A DNA stretch of 64,000 nt, taken from Ptychodera flava (lineage: Eukaryota; Hemichordata; Enteropneusta; Ptychoderidae). Below, piece by piece: positions 48,392 through 58,781 of this stretch. Position numbers and translations under genes: made by a program. The notes below the pieces were generated by a model. The model did no database searches, was not told the origin of the DNA, and was given only the letters and a program-made list of their open reading frames with translations. Every line of letters starts with the position of its first letter. The first letter of the stretch is position 1. The stretch spans positions 171,501 through 235,500 of the forward strand of contig NW_027248376.1 in the NCBI RefSeq assembly GCF_041260155.1. The letters are read 5' to 3'.

Positions 48392-49623
48392 TTAACTGTC
48401 ATTCAGACTTTCTCGTAGCTTGCTAATAAAGTTTTCATGGCTGGTTTGAATCACTGATGAGGATTTCAATTCTTCTTTCAAAGCCTTTGCTTTCTGGAAC
48501 CTTTCACGTATGTTCCTCTGATCAATCATATGTATGATACGTTTCCGCCATTCCTCAATGTCGCTTTTTCGGTCGGTGTCGTCCACCCCTACCTTAACAA
48601 CCATCTCCTGTCCAATTAAACCGAAGTGCATTTTCATCAACTCAGCGAGACCAGAGTGTTGAGTAATAAGGACTGGAACTCCTGCTGCGATTGCTTCCAT
48701 ACCAACCATACCAAAGGGTTCACTCCTCGAAGGCATGATGACGAGATGGCTTTCCTGCAATTTGTCCATTATTTTCTGTTGTGTACAATACGGGTGTAGT
48801 ATGGTTTCAAGGAATTTAGACTTGTTGTATGCCCCAAAGAAAGCCTTGCTGTCCCAATGCTTGTTATCAGGGATTCCTATGATATCCCACAGTGGGGGAT
48901 TTATTTCCACTTTGTTAAACAATTCGCTGACTTCACTCAGAGCCTCAGTTATGATGTCATATCCTTTAAGGCGATGAACTCCATCAACACGACCCATCGT
49001 CAAGATTCGAACAGGATGGTGTGGTTCAGGTGGTGTGATTTCCAAGTCAAAGAATCCGTCATCGGGTAAAGGAATGTACTCAATGTGATCCACTTTCTTT
49101 TTAAACCTGCGATCGTAGCGATCGAATATACGGGGGCCGATGGAGAAAAAGACATCTGATTGATTTGCTATTTCGGTAATATTGTTTTCTCTGTCTTCAG
49201 TCTTCGTGAGATTTGCTCCCTCTTTGTGAACGTCCGTGAATTCTGGTGTAATGTGGACAAACTGAAATACCCTCTTTCCATGGAGTCTGATTTTTCCTAT
49301 TTCTTTTGCGCCCTTCGCCGTGACTGGTATGTGACCGATTATGACATTTGGGTTTATTTTATGCAGAATGTTGTCTGGAAAATGGATAGCATGGTGTGTG
49401 TTGATACTCTCTAAATTAAGAGGAAGTGTGTCGTTCTCGACAGCAGGAACTATTATATGCCTTTGTTCTCTGCATCCAGTTTTTCTCGTCTGATGGTTTG
49501 TATAAAGTTGTCACGTAAACATTGAAACCAGCATCTTTGGCGAGTCTGGCGATTTGTCGATGAACAGTCGAAATGCCACCCTTTGACGTTCCCCATTCAT
49601 CGTTCAAAATTAGGACACTGCCA
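48392..49623 (-). CDS. Terminal exon: GT4-type glycosyltransferase domain
   Basis: After a TTTCTTCAACAG acceptor this exon encodes LILNDEWGTSKGGISTVHRQ, the glycine-rich start of a GT-B fold. A linker with FVHITPEFTDVHKEG and FFSIGPRIF follows, then the donor-sugar half with RILTMGRVDG, LVIMPSRSEPFGMVGMEAIA and GVPVLITQHSGLAEL. EPFGMVGME is the E-x7-E nucleotide-sugar motif of family GT4 retaining glycosyltransferases. The stop is at 48392-48394. Two single-base losses near 49483 and 49455 break the frame between the halves, although each side is well conserved. They could be base-call errors in short runs or real damage. The sugar substrate cannot be told. Confidence 0.75.
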
Positions 49624-50964
49624 CTGTTGAAGAAAATTGAAAACATAGATGCATTGAAAAAAGCACTTGTCATATGAGAATGTCTGGATGTTCCAAACAT
49701 CCACGTCCTCCTTAATTTATAATATCATCTATTTCTATAGTTTTTAAAACTTCCCATTTTCCTTTCTTCCTCTTCTCATTTGAATATTTATAGTCTACAA
49801 ATAGAACGTGGTCGTTAACATTTTATTCGAATGTTGCAATTTAATATTCACACAAAATATTGAGCCTCACAATCACATATCAATCGAGAAAGACTCAATC
49901 GTAGTTTTTAGAATATTATACAACTTTTCGAAGGCAAATATCAGTAATTATATTCTTTATCATTATCTGTTCTGTCTATGATTACACATGAGTCTCCTGA
50001 CTTCCTCTCTCCACTTTGCAACATGTCTTAAAATAAAAGGACTGCATAAATAATACATTAACAACAACGGCCATCTCTTATCAATGTCACAAAACGCCAT
50101 ATAATAGCAATGACAGTTCAAGTAATGCATTGCCATGGTTTTCATCCTCCCAGGATAGTGACTTTGTCAATGTGAGGTTTCCTTTGCAAAAAAAAAAAAT
50201 AAAATAAAATAAAATAAAAAGTTTCTACCTGATAATACTGAATTTCCGACTACTGTATTGGTTCACGTTTTCTTGACCTGGTGACAAAGATAAATTCATT
50301 TATATCTCCATCCGATGCCTTTGACCTGCCAGAAACTTGTAATTTGGTGTAGCGCTATGACGCTATCCTACCCATTAACATTGCGGCTAGTAGAAACCGT
50401 CTTGTCGTAATTGTTGTTTGGCCTTCAGATATCATGTTGACTACAAATTATAAGTCGAATGAGTCGAATCTTTTTACCTGAACGAATTTGTTTTAATTGG
50501 AGCAAAATATATTTGTAAATTTCGCGTGGTTTTCGTAGGCTTTTATTATTAGTGTTGGAATTCAATTATTTAAATTTTCCTTACCGAAGTTTAAACAAAA
50601 CATTCAGTCATTCAATTTCGATTCGTGTACTACACATGTTGTCAAATGATGTGTATATTCAAATAATTCAGCGGTGAGAGGATCTGTTCCAAATTTGTGC
50701 ATTGAACATTTAAACAGACGGATTCTGTAAATAATGTGGATATCATGGTCATGTTGAAAAAAAAATATTTAAACCGACTGTGTAACTATTGGATAGCCAT
50801 CAAAGTATTAAGTAGAGCGATTTTTACTAGGCTAACGAAATATACAGTTCACGATATAGTATTTATGTTCATTTTTTGTTCGGGGAATAGCTAATGAAAC
50901 AAAATGAGTTAACCAATAATCGCAACAAACATCAAAATATTATAATCAATATGATATTCTATAC

Positions 50965-51034
50965 CTTGCCCGACCGGCATAGTTTTCAGATTATTTGTAT
51001 CTTCTTTCTCGGAATCTTTAGAGCCTTTTTTAGT
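50965..51034 (-). CDS. Short charged linker exon
   Basis: A 70-base block with CACCCAACAG upstream and CAAG/GTATAG at its end. It encodes TKKGSKDSEKEDTNNLKTMP, then VGQ, a charged low-complexity linker. It fits the preceding exon in phase 0, but its end phase does not fit the glycosyltransferase exon as written. Either another exon is missing or there is a one-base error. Confidence 0.4.
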
Positions 51035-51291
51035 CTGTTGGGTGTAAAATAATACTCTGCTGATTTACAATAAAAAATGAACTAGTGTCGTCATGCTGTT
51101 GTTCGCTAGTAACAACAGCAACATATCTCGGTTCACATTTTCTTGCAATGTTAATCAGACTTTAAAGAGAAAAGGCGACCAGACAGAGATACTCGAATGA
51201 ATCAATGAGACAAGTCTATATCGAAAGATAGCTTATTTGCTGTGTAGGAATTGCAAGATGTATTTGTACAATTTCCTCAAAAAAGACTCAC

Positions 51292-51789
51292 CAATTTTCC
51301 CACAAAGCGAAGGGTAACATTTTTGCTTCCATTGTAACTAAATGTTACTGATCCCGTATGTAAATCTTTTTCCAGTTTGCCAGGAAGAAGTTTTACTTGT
51401 AGTTGGCAGTGGTTCTTCTGTTTATGATTGCATGTGATTTTGCCACATTTATACATTCGTGAAACTCAAAGTCATCATTGATATCAACATTGATTGTCTC
51501 TTTGTTTTCTATGTCGATATCATGTGTAAACTCCAGTGTATCGTGATCAGACTTCGTGTAATTTTGCGTCTTCCAATATTTTATCCTCTCAGTAGCATTC
51601 TCGCTTTCAACACAGTCTATAAGTAAGTTGTCTTCATTCATGACGCTCTGTAATAGTATCAAGTTGGCAAAGTATCTTTCAGTCCATAATCTTTCGACAT
51701 AGTCGCAAAGGGCGTCAACAGCTATCGATGTGCCTTTGATATTGTTATAAAGATTTATGCTGGCAATTCCAAGGGCAACATAAGTGTAT
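51292..51789 (-). CDS. Unclassified exon between ZU5-like and GT domains
   Basis: Encodes ALCDYVERLWTERYFANLIL, then LIDCVESENATERIKYWKTQ, DIDIENKETINVDIN and FEFHECINVAKS. A frame break near 51430 moves to a second frame with QVKLLPGKLEKDLHTGSVTF and SKNVTLRFVGKL, ending at a TTG/GTGAGT donor. The alternating, beta-rich second half looks like one compact domain; I cannot name it. A long CT repeat (as read on this strand) lies directly before the ATAG acceptor. The frame break may be a base-call error. Confidence 0.5.
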
Positions 51790-51798
51790 CTATACATG

Positions 51799-51799
51799 C

Positions 51800-51885
<86 letters not shown>

Positions 51886-51899
51886 AGGAGAGAGAGAGA
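51799..51899. repeat. (GA)n microsatellite before an exon
   Basis: About 100 bases of GA repeat with small interruptions. On the minus strand it reads as CT repeat ending about 10 bases before the acceptor of the exon at 51292-51789, where the polypyrimidine tract should be. Confidence 0.95.
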
Positions 51900-52157
51900 T
51901 TTGTCATTGTCATCTTTTGAAATATGATTTACCTCTCTTTAAGATCTTCCATTCTTATGTTACCAAAAAAGTAAATGGCGACAACAAATGTTGTCCTCGA
52001 AAAGAGTAAACGCAACGCTATACGACTTAACACGATGGCTTGAAGAATTCAGATATAAACACCTCGAAATCAACAAGTGATAGTATCAATGATAGTGAAA
52101 AGGAAAACAGATTGAAAATATATAAAATAAAAATCACTAACTGCAAATAATACTGAC

Positions 52158-52455
52158 CCTGAGAAGTGATCAGTTTTGAAAGTAACCGACTCTCTGTGAA
52201 CATATAGTGAACATAATTGGTGATGTCACGCCATTTATTGTCGATTAGATAATCTTCAAAAAGGAGCGTTATGAGTTGTTTGTCATCCTTGTCGAGTTGA
52301 TTTATCACGGGTAACGTTATTGTTATCTCTTTTCGGAACTGCACTTTTCTTCCATGCTTTTCTCTTAAATATATAGTCGGACTGAGTGCTTGTTCGACAT
52401 CTTGGCCAAGATGGCGGAACGCTGCTCGGACTACAATGGGGTTAGGGTACACAAT
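52158..52455 (-). CDS. ZU5-like domain exon, second half
   Basis: Acceptor TTTTTAG; the donor is CAGG/GTCAGT. It encodes IVYPNPIVVRAAFRHLGQDV, then LSPTIYLREKHGRKVQFRKE and ITITLPV. The pattern S-P-x-x-x-L..H-G..F-x-K-x-I/V-x-I-x-L-P matches the second half of ZU5 domains, found in ankyrins, UNC5 netrin receptors, ZO-1 and PIDD. A helical region with DKDDKQLITLLFEDYLIDNK follows. The join to the upstream exon is in phase 0. The frame is open throughout. Confidence 0.6.
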
Positions 52456-52685
52456 CTAAAAATAACGAGACAGATATCCCTGATATTAATAGCAATTTAT
52501 GTATTGGTATACATCTTTCCAAAAATATCGACAGTCATGTGGCTGTCTTGAATAACTTAAGACAACCAATAATAAACATAATATATGCCTCTAACAAAAT
52601 ATAAAGCCTTAATAAATGAATTCGGAAGATAGTAGCAAAGGAGAAGGATGGACTTTCGGTATGCAAAGACAAACATTTGACTTAC

Positions 52686-52868
52686 CGTTATGTAATACAC
52701 TAATGGTTCGAGTGTTGCCTTTGGTGGAACACTTATTCTTAAAAGTCTGTTCAGGCGACACGTATATTCACAACCTCTAACATCAACTCTAAATTGATCT
52801 TGATATGGCTTTGACTTCACAATGTAGTAACCAGAATTCGAGATACTGGCGATGACAACATCATCTAC
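52686..52868 (-). CDS. ZU5-like domain exon, first half
   Basis: Acceptor CTGCCCGCAG and donor ACG/GTAAGT, phase 0 at both ends. It encodes VDDVVIASISNSGYYIVKSK, then CRLNRLLRISVPPKATLEPL and VYYIT. The stretch L-R-I-S-V-P-P-K-A matches the conserved V-P-P-G-A strand at the start of ZU5 domains, with K in place of the usual G. ZU5 domains usually lie on the cytosolic side and mediate protein contacts. Confidence 0.6.
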
Positions 52869-53404
52869 CTGCGGGCAGAGTGTAGAAACGTCATTGTTGT
52901 CGTGAGTTATCTTTTTTAAACCCCATTAAAAATAATTCCTGCTCTGTTGATTTTATGGATGGCATATCTCATCTTATGAGCCTGAAATCATATCTTATCA
53001 CAACTGACAGTAATCTTAGGCAAACTGTAGTAGATAATGTATTATGACTGTTTTTGAATATAATTCAGCGTACACTGTTAAATGTTTTGTTGCAATTCAC
53101 GCAATTCATGCTTGTGCAGGACCCGGCCTGATGAAACTTAAACTGAATTAACTGATACATAGTCCGCGTTTTTTTAAACTTACCTCCGCGATTAATTAAA
53201 GATAAGACATGCAACCTTCATTATTTCCTGCTTTTTATGACGCATTCAAGTTGAACAGTACATAAATTTTATTGCCGTATGTCTTTATCAACGCAGTCAA
53301 GGTGTCTGAGCTTATTTTGGTCACTGGTTATTTTATTCTGCTTTGGTAATGAAGTTGCTCAACCACACCTTAAAGACGTCAAGCATGATTCAACATAAAC
53401 GTAC

Positions 53405-53690
53405 CTGAGTTGACGGTAGCTCGTTCCATGTAGCTCCATTATCACTTGTCATAATCGAATGCGGTCTTGTTGTCTGGTTGGTGTCCATCTCAAATCCAAG
53501 TGCAAGATCCGCTCTGAAGACATCGTTGTTCCAGTAGAATACCTGGATAACATCTGATTCGATGTACTCGAATTTTCCCATTTTTGTGGTGTTTGTATTT
53601 CGTCCGTGGAGCGCGTAGCATAGATAACACCAGGGACTTCACGGACTTCCCCATGACAACCAAGCAAAAGCGCGCCGGTAATACGTGAGC
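53405..53690 (-). CDS. Exon upstream of the ZU5-like domain
   Basis: Acceptor TTTTTGCAG and donor CAG/GTACGT. It encodes GALLLGCHGEVREVPGVIYA, then TRSTDEIQTPQK. A one-base break near 53580 in an A-run shifts to GKFEYIESDVIQVFYW, RADLALGFEMDTNQTTRPHS and SDNGATWNELPSTQ. Its start phase (1) fits the transmembrane exon at 57820 and its end phase (0) fits the next exon. No domain recognised; it may form the N-terminal part of the ZU5-like module. Confidence 0.5.
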
Positions 53691-56177
53691 CTGCAAAAAT
53701 AAGTGTATTACATGAATTGTTTCCCTGTGTTAAATCATCGTATACAAGGATTTTAATGCGGAGCCGTTTAACTTCCAGCTGAAGGCGAGAAGTTGTGCGC
53801 CTCAGCGAAGACTAGGGTATGCGGACAGTATTCTTAAGGCCTTTCCTTTGATTTTGATGGATATACAATATTGCATCAAATTGCAAAATATTGCCTCGAT
53901 TTTTGTTTTATTTCCTAGTATTACATTCATTTAATGACTAAAACCGCCCATCAATCAGGAGATTGTAAATGATATACTTTATACTTTCATTCAGGTTGAC
54001 ATTTTGATACACTCAATGGCATATTTACAAATCAGACAAGCGGATTTTGTCACATGAATATGTTAAATAATAGACAGGTTTGGCTACACCTTTTGCGTTG
54101 GCGTGATCGCACAATGTCACGACTTTCTGCGATAACGTCATCGAATTGTGCGTGCGTTCTTGGAGTACACGGAGCCGGCGTCGCGTATTTACGAGGAGAC
54201 AACTGATTTCATGTAAGTTGTAAACCTGTAAATTGTTTCGCATCTTTAAAGAGCAAAACATTATGTAGACCGTGAATTATGCATGCAAATTATTAGTTGG
54301 TCATGTGATTGTGAAATGCTCAAAAGGTATTCATCTATTAGCATAGTCGTCCTGATGCGACAGCGTACCGGGTAACCATTGAATCATCCCTTTTGATGCA
54401 GAAACAGATACGGGGACCTGAGACGAAGCATCTTTTCCATATCAATTTTTGACAGTATTGTGCTGCATTTATGCTCGTTATACTACTACAGTACTACCAA
54501 TGATAAAATCTGTAGTGAATATTAACTAAAAAAATATTTCTTTAATTTGGTTACAATTTATAGACAGCTGTGACACTGTCGACTGTGGTACATAATGCGT
54601 GGTCAAATTGATATTTGCACGCGAGTGTGTACGCCACTGCCAGCATGGATTTTACTCGTTCACGTTCATGTAAAACGTGAAGCCAAACCTGACTATTGTT
54701 TAGCGCTGTCCGCCACAACACTGCCGCCACCGGTCTCCGCTGGTGTCATCGCGTCAATCTCGATCCCGGTCGACAATGTTTATGTCGTAAGATTGATGTT
54801 TGCTCTGTCCTTTTACACTTGCCGGAAACTATAGTATGGTTTGTTGTCAACTTTCGACAATACATCCGAAGCTCAAGACAACTGATCTGTAGGTTTTCGC
54901 TAGTTCTACTTCGCCCGTTCGATTCCGATCGAGACTTCGCGGATTTTTATGTAATGAAGCAAATATATCATTGTTTCGAATGACTTGATGGCTTATGCTA
55001 TGTAATGTCTCTTTCTGAATATCATAAAGTACTTATATATTCTGTTGAAATTACCGTAAGTTTAGTTTTCACTGTTCTCGCCAAGTGCATGTAAGAACGA
55101 AGTCAATATAGATTACGACCCAGTTGCGACGTACTAAGCTTATCGATGGACATATCACATTGCTTGCGTTGGGTCTGTCGAGCTCTGGCATCCCGATTGG
55201 TTATTGGGAATAGCTAAAGCTTCAGCGACTCGTTATTTCGTAGGGCATGCCTTCCATGTCTGTATTTATCGCATCACCCTCTCGTATTTGTTGTGAGAAT
55301 ACGGTATCGATCGCTACAGATCGGTCAGTGCTCGCTCGCGTACATGAAAAAAAATATCCTGTAGAACATGAGTTAATGATGGTTTTTGTTTACCTTACGT
55401 TAGTCTACGTCACAAAGGGGGATATCCGGGCCAGGTCATGTGATGTTAAGAGACATATCTTTATACTTTTTTAAAGAAGAAAATTAGATTGACAACAAAG
55501 TAAAGATAAAAATGACAAAGTTAATAATAGTCAATTGTTATAAAATTTTGCTGTCCGCTTATTTGAAAGGGCAGCTAAAGGGAGCTCGGTCTTGATAGTT
55601 TGTGTTAGAATCTTACCGTATCTCGTACTCCTGGTACAATATTAATGAGGTATGATTTATCCTCTGGTCACTGGTCAACAAACAGGCAGGAATAAAGTAA
55701 CTGAAGGGCAATTCTTCAGACCAACGACTCCCAACTGATAAAAGAACAGAAATGAAAAGTTTTTTACTCTCATTATTCAGCAAAATCTAAAGTCACACAC
55801 TTATATACTGGAAAAATGTCAGACTAAAAATTAACTATATTTTAATATTCGTAACCACATGCATTATTCACTGGAAAAATGGCAAGACTAGAAGTGATCA
55901 ATATTTCAATATTCGTAGCCACATGACCCAAGTTTGAAACAATAAGGCTTTCTGTATGTTGTTGTAGTTAAGTAATATTCACTATCAGGTGTGCAAATGC
56001 GATATGTATTTCGAATAAATTCTAACGTCAAAGCTAAAAAATAATTGCATTAGATTTTAGTGACTACAGTCAATAATGAAATGACAATGCAATGTTATTG
56101 TTTACATTTGAATTCTAGTGGGAACCATAATTCACTTGTCAACAATAATAACGCAGTATACACATGTACTAGCCCTG

Positions 56178-56520
56178 CGTACGATGATGTGTGTTCCCAG
56201 CGTTATACGGCCTCTAACCAGAGCTCTGCTGACGGCGAATGTGCTATTCGGGTAGGCATAGATCGGATTCAAGTTGATTTCGGTCTAAGGGAGCCGTCAT
56301 TATTTATGGCCTGGGGGGGGGGTCGGAGGAATCTGAGGGGGGGTCACTCAAAAAATCGAAAGCTACAGGGGGGGGGTTGCTCAAAAATGGAGAACAAGAA
56401 AGGGGGGGCTACTCAATTTTGTTGACATGTATTGAAGCATTTAGTGGAGTTACGAATTAATAATAGTAAAGATATGTATATTCATACCCGGTATTTGTGT
56501 ACACACACACACATACACAC

Positions 56521-56583
<63 letters not shown>

Positions 56584-57694
56584 CATAATACAGGTGGTTT
56601 CAAGTAGAAACTAAAATCTCATTACACTATGTGTTTCACGTTATTGTGATCTTCAGACGAGAATGATCAGCGATTCGACGTGGCAAGCCGTATGTTAGAG
56701 GCTAGTACTGAGTACATTTTTCAGTATTTCCTGATTAAAGATTGATATACTTGCCTGATCATTAATGAGAAACGTCTGCTTTCTATATTCTACATTGTAT
56801 AGGTTACCGATAGGGGAAAATGTGTAAAGCAAGCTTATTCTGATGCTATAAAGTTTAAAACCAGTTGAATGCCTTGACAACAAACCCATCTTTTATTGCA
56901 GGAAAATAATAATAAATAATAAATGTGAATAAATGTATATCTGTCGCTATTTTTTCGGTTTCAAAAAATATAGTTGAAATCAGTGAACTGAAATATAAGT
57001 TTTGGAATACTGTCTCAGATTTATTTTCCTTTGAGTTTTTTATACGAAAAAAATACTCGCCAAGTGCCACCAAATAACACCATTTTAATCTCTATTTTTC
57101 AAAGCTCCAATGGCAGGAGGGGGGACACCCCCTTTTTACCTCCCCCCGCGACCGCTTATGCGGTCTCTTGTGGTGCTTTTGCACCACATCTTCCCCCTCT
57201 TGAAAAAAAATCCTACAGAATAACTGCATGTCACCAGAGCACTGGATACAGACCTGTACATCAGCCCCTGCCACAGCAATTGGAACCTCCTTCCGACAAA
57301 GACCTATACCACAGGGTTTAATAAGGGTCTGTACAGGGCCTGTCGCAGCAGCAATCCATTTTACTGTATAGATATTTAACTTTCCCAATTTTTTTTTTTT
57401 TTTTTTTTGGGGGGGGGGTCGGGGGGTCACTCAAATTTTCTGTGGCAGAGAGGGGGGGTTACTCAAACACGTCATGGTTGGCAGGGGGGTTACTCGAAAT
57501 TTTGGAGTTTCGAAAGCAATTCCTCCGACCCCCCCCCCCAGGCTGTAAATAATGACGGCTCCCTAAAGTAGTTACAAAAGTATTTCGTGCTCCGTCCAAA
57601 GTGGGACTGTATGTTACCGGTTTAATCTATGTCCCGGCGTCAGCAGGGCTGTGGTGGGAGGCCGTATAACGCCGGGAACACACAACGTCGTACG
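56178..57694. mobile_element. Foldback structure with G-rich inner element
   Basis: Inverted arms at about 56178-56270 and 57600-57694 share CGTACGA, GTGTGTTCCC, GCGTTATACGGCCTC and CTGCTGACG. Inside lies a second pair of inverted ends at 56288 and 57564, starting AGGGAGCCGTCATTATTTA and followed by a G-run and GTCGGAGGAAT. The interior has repeated G-run plus GTCACTCAAA/GTTACTCAAA words on each arm and an oligo-T/G tract at 57389-57418. It looks like a non-autonomous DNA transposon with long, G-rich inverted ends, set in a larger foldback. The superfamily is unknown. Confidence 0.6.
56500..56580. repeat. (CA)n(TA)n microsatellite
   Basis: CA repeat to 56520 followed by TA repeat to 56580, within the foldback structure. 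Confidence 0.95.
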
Positions 57695-57819
57695 GAGGGC
57701 TGAATGTTGTGCACAGTAACATGCTTTGGGGAGTAGAAAATATTATGTTTGATTTCAGAAACAAAATAGTGAATAAATAATCAAAAGTTAGCAGTACTTG
57801 CCCTTTAATATAACCTCAC

Positions 57820-57981
57820 CTTTAGGTCTTGTACATTGATTATTTTCCCGGAAAACATTATCAGCCATTGTATGATCGAAAGATCTGACACCATATCCAA
57901 GTAGAATGCCTGTGTAATGCGACAATACAGCTACAAACACCATGAAGAATAGCGCCACTCCTTTTCGTTTCCATACCAAGT
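57820..57981 (-). CDS. Transmembrane/signal-anchor exon of the GT gene
   Basis: Acceptor TTTACTGCAG and donor AAAG/GTGAGG, phase 1-1. It encodes LVWKRKGVALFFMVFVAVLS, then HYTGILLGYGVRSFDHT and NNQCTRPK. Basic residues followed by about 20 hydrophobic residues look like a signal anchor or internal transmembrane helix. No ATG opens the frame before the helix; the first in-frame Met lies inside it, and a splice acceptor precedes the block. An upstream exon therefore probably exists beyond the DIRS element or outside the window. The link to exons 4 kb downstream rests on matching phase. Confidence 0.5.
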
Positions 57982-58413
57982 CTGCAGTAAAGAATTGACA
58001 TACTCAATCAATTTTTAGAACGTCAATCCACTAATCCACTGTCCGACTATCTGTTCCATTTCAAATGAACATGTACAAATACGGCATGTTGTCACTTGCA
58101 CACATTTGAGCAGTCAATTGAGAACAAACCATGGAAAATATTATCGTTTGCCCTAATTTAAAAAAAAAAATCGTATTCCGTCTGTAATTATTGGATTGAC
58201 TGTCCTCTGAATTTCAGTCACTGAATGTTAAGGTAATAAAATAATGTTAGACCTTTAAAGAATCATCACATTCTGTCAAAGATTTTTAGGCTTTTTCTAT
58301 CGTCCCGGCATAAAATAACATAACGACACTGTAACCTTGTGCGTTGGGAGGTATCTGTCCGTGATTCTTTGTGTAATAACTTAGGGGGCTATTTCTGCAG
58401 TACTTCATAACTT
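57982..58413. other. Gap between GT-gene exon and DIRS element
   Basis: No gene recognised in these 430 bases; AT-rich. This is intron or promoter sequence of the minus-strand gene. Confidence 0.5.
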
Positions 58414-58450
58414 GAAAGTTTCCCCCCGGGAAACATCTTTCTGCGAGAAC

Positions 58451-58581
58451 TCCTACTTACCTGTCACTATTACTTTTGGGTTATCTCATTTGCTGCCTTC
58501 CAGAACGAGGCAAAATTTAAATACACGTGATCTCATCCCAGGCGGAAACCGCCATGAGATTCCATATTCAAACAGTTCTCA
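58451..58581. repeat. DIRS left inverted terminal repeat
   Basis: Starts TCCTACTTACCTGTCACTAT and runs through the GTTCTGGAAGG complement and CACGTGATCTCATCC to the AACAGTTCTC stretch. It is the inverse of 63740-63870 with few differences. The 37 bases outside it (58414-58450, GAAAGTTTCC onward) are unique to this end and reappear only in the internal complementary region. Confidence 0.9.
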
Positions 58582-58627
58582 ACCTCCAAAATAGACTATC
58601 AAAATAGTGGGGAGGAGGGAGGGAGGA

Positions 58628-58729
58628 GTGACAGGTAAGTAGGAGTTCTCGCAGAAAGATGTTTCCTGGGGGGAAACTTTCATTCTGCTTCATCCTCCTA
58701 CTTACCTGTCACTATTACTTTTGGGTTAC
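58628..58729. repeat. DIRS internal complementary region
   Basis: The first part (GTGACAGG through GGGGAAACTTTC) is the complement of the left outer end. The second part (ATTCTGCTTCATCC through TTTTGGGTTA) is the complement of the right outer end. The junction AAACTTTCATTCTGC records the end-to-end join expected of the circular intermediate. Confidence 0.9.
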
Positions 58730-58781
58730 ACAGAATCCAAAGCTTAATTGGAGGAGGGTATGTCAAACAAATACTCCCAAC

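Larger units (their letters stand above)
53691..57819 (-). other. Presumed large intron of the GT gene
   Basis: No exon recognised in about 4.1 kb. It contains a foldback element (56178-57694) and a CA/TA microsatellite. Open frames on the plus strand near 54595-54983 and 55247-55474 show no family resemblance. Confidence 0.45.

Noticed and set aside
51292..51789. UPA domain following the ZU5-like domain, as in UNC5 and PIDD
   Set aside because: The position is right, but I could not match the exon to the UPA pattern by eye, so it is left unclassified.
54595..55474. Plus-strand open frames in the large intron
   Set aside because: No motif, no splice signals, and located in the intron of a minus-strand gene.
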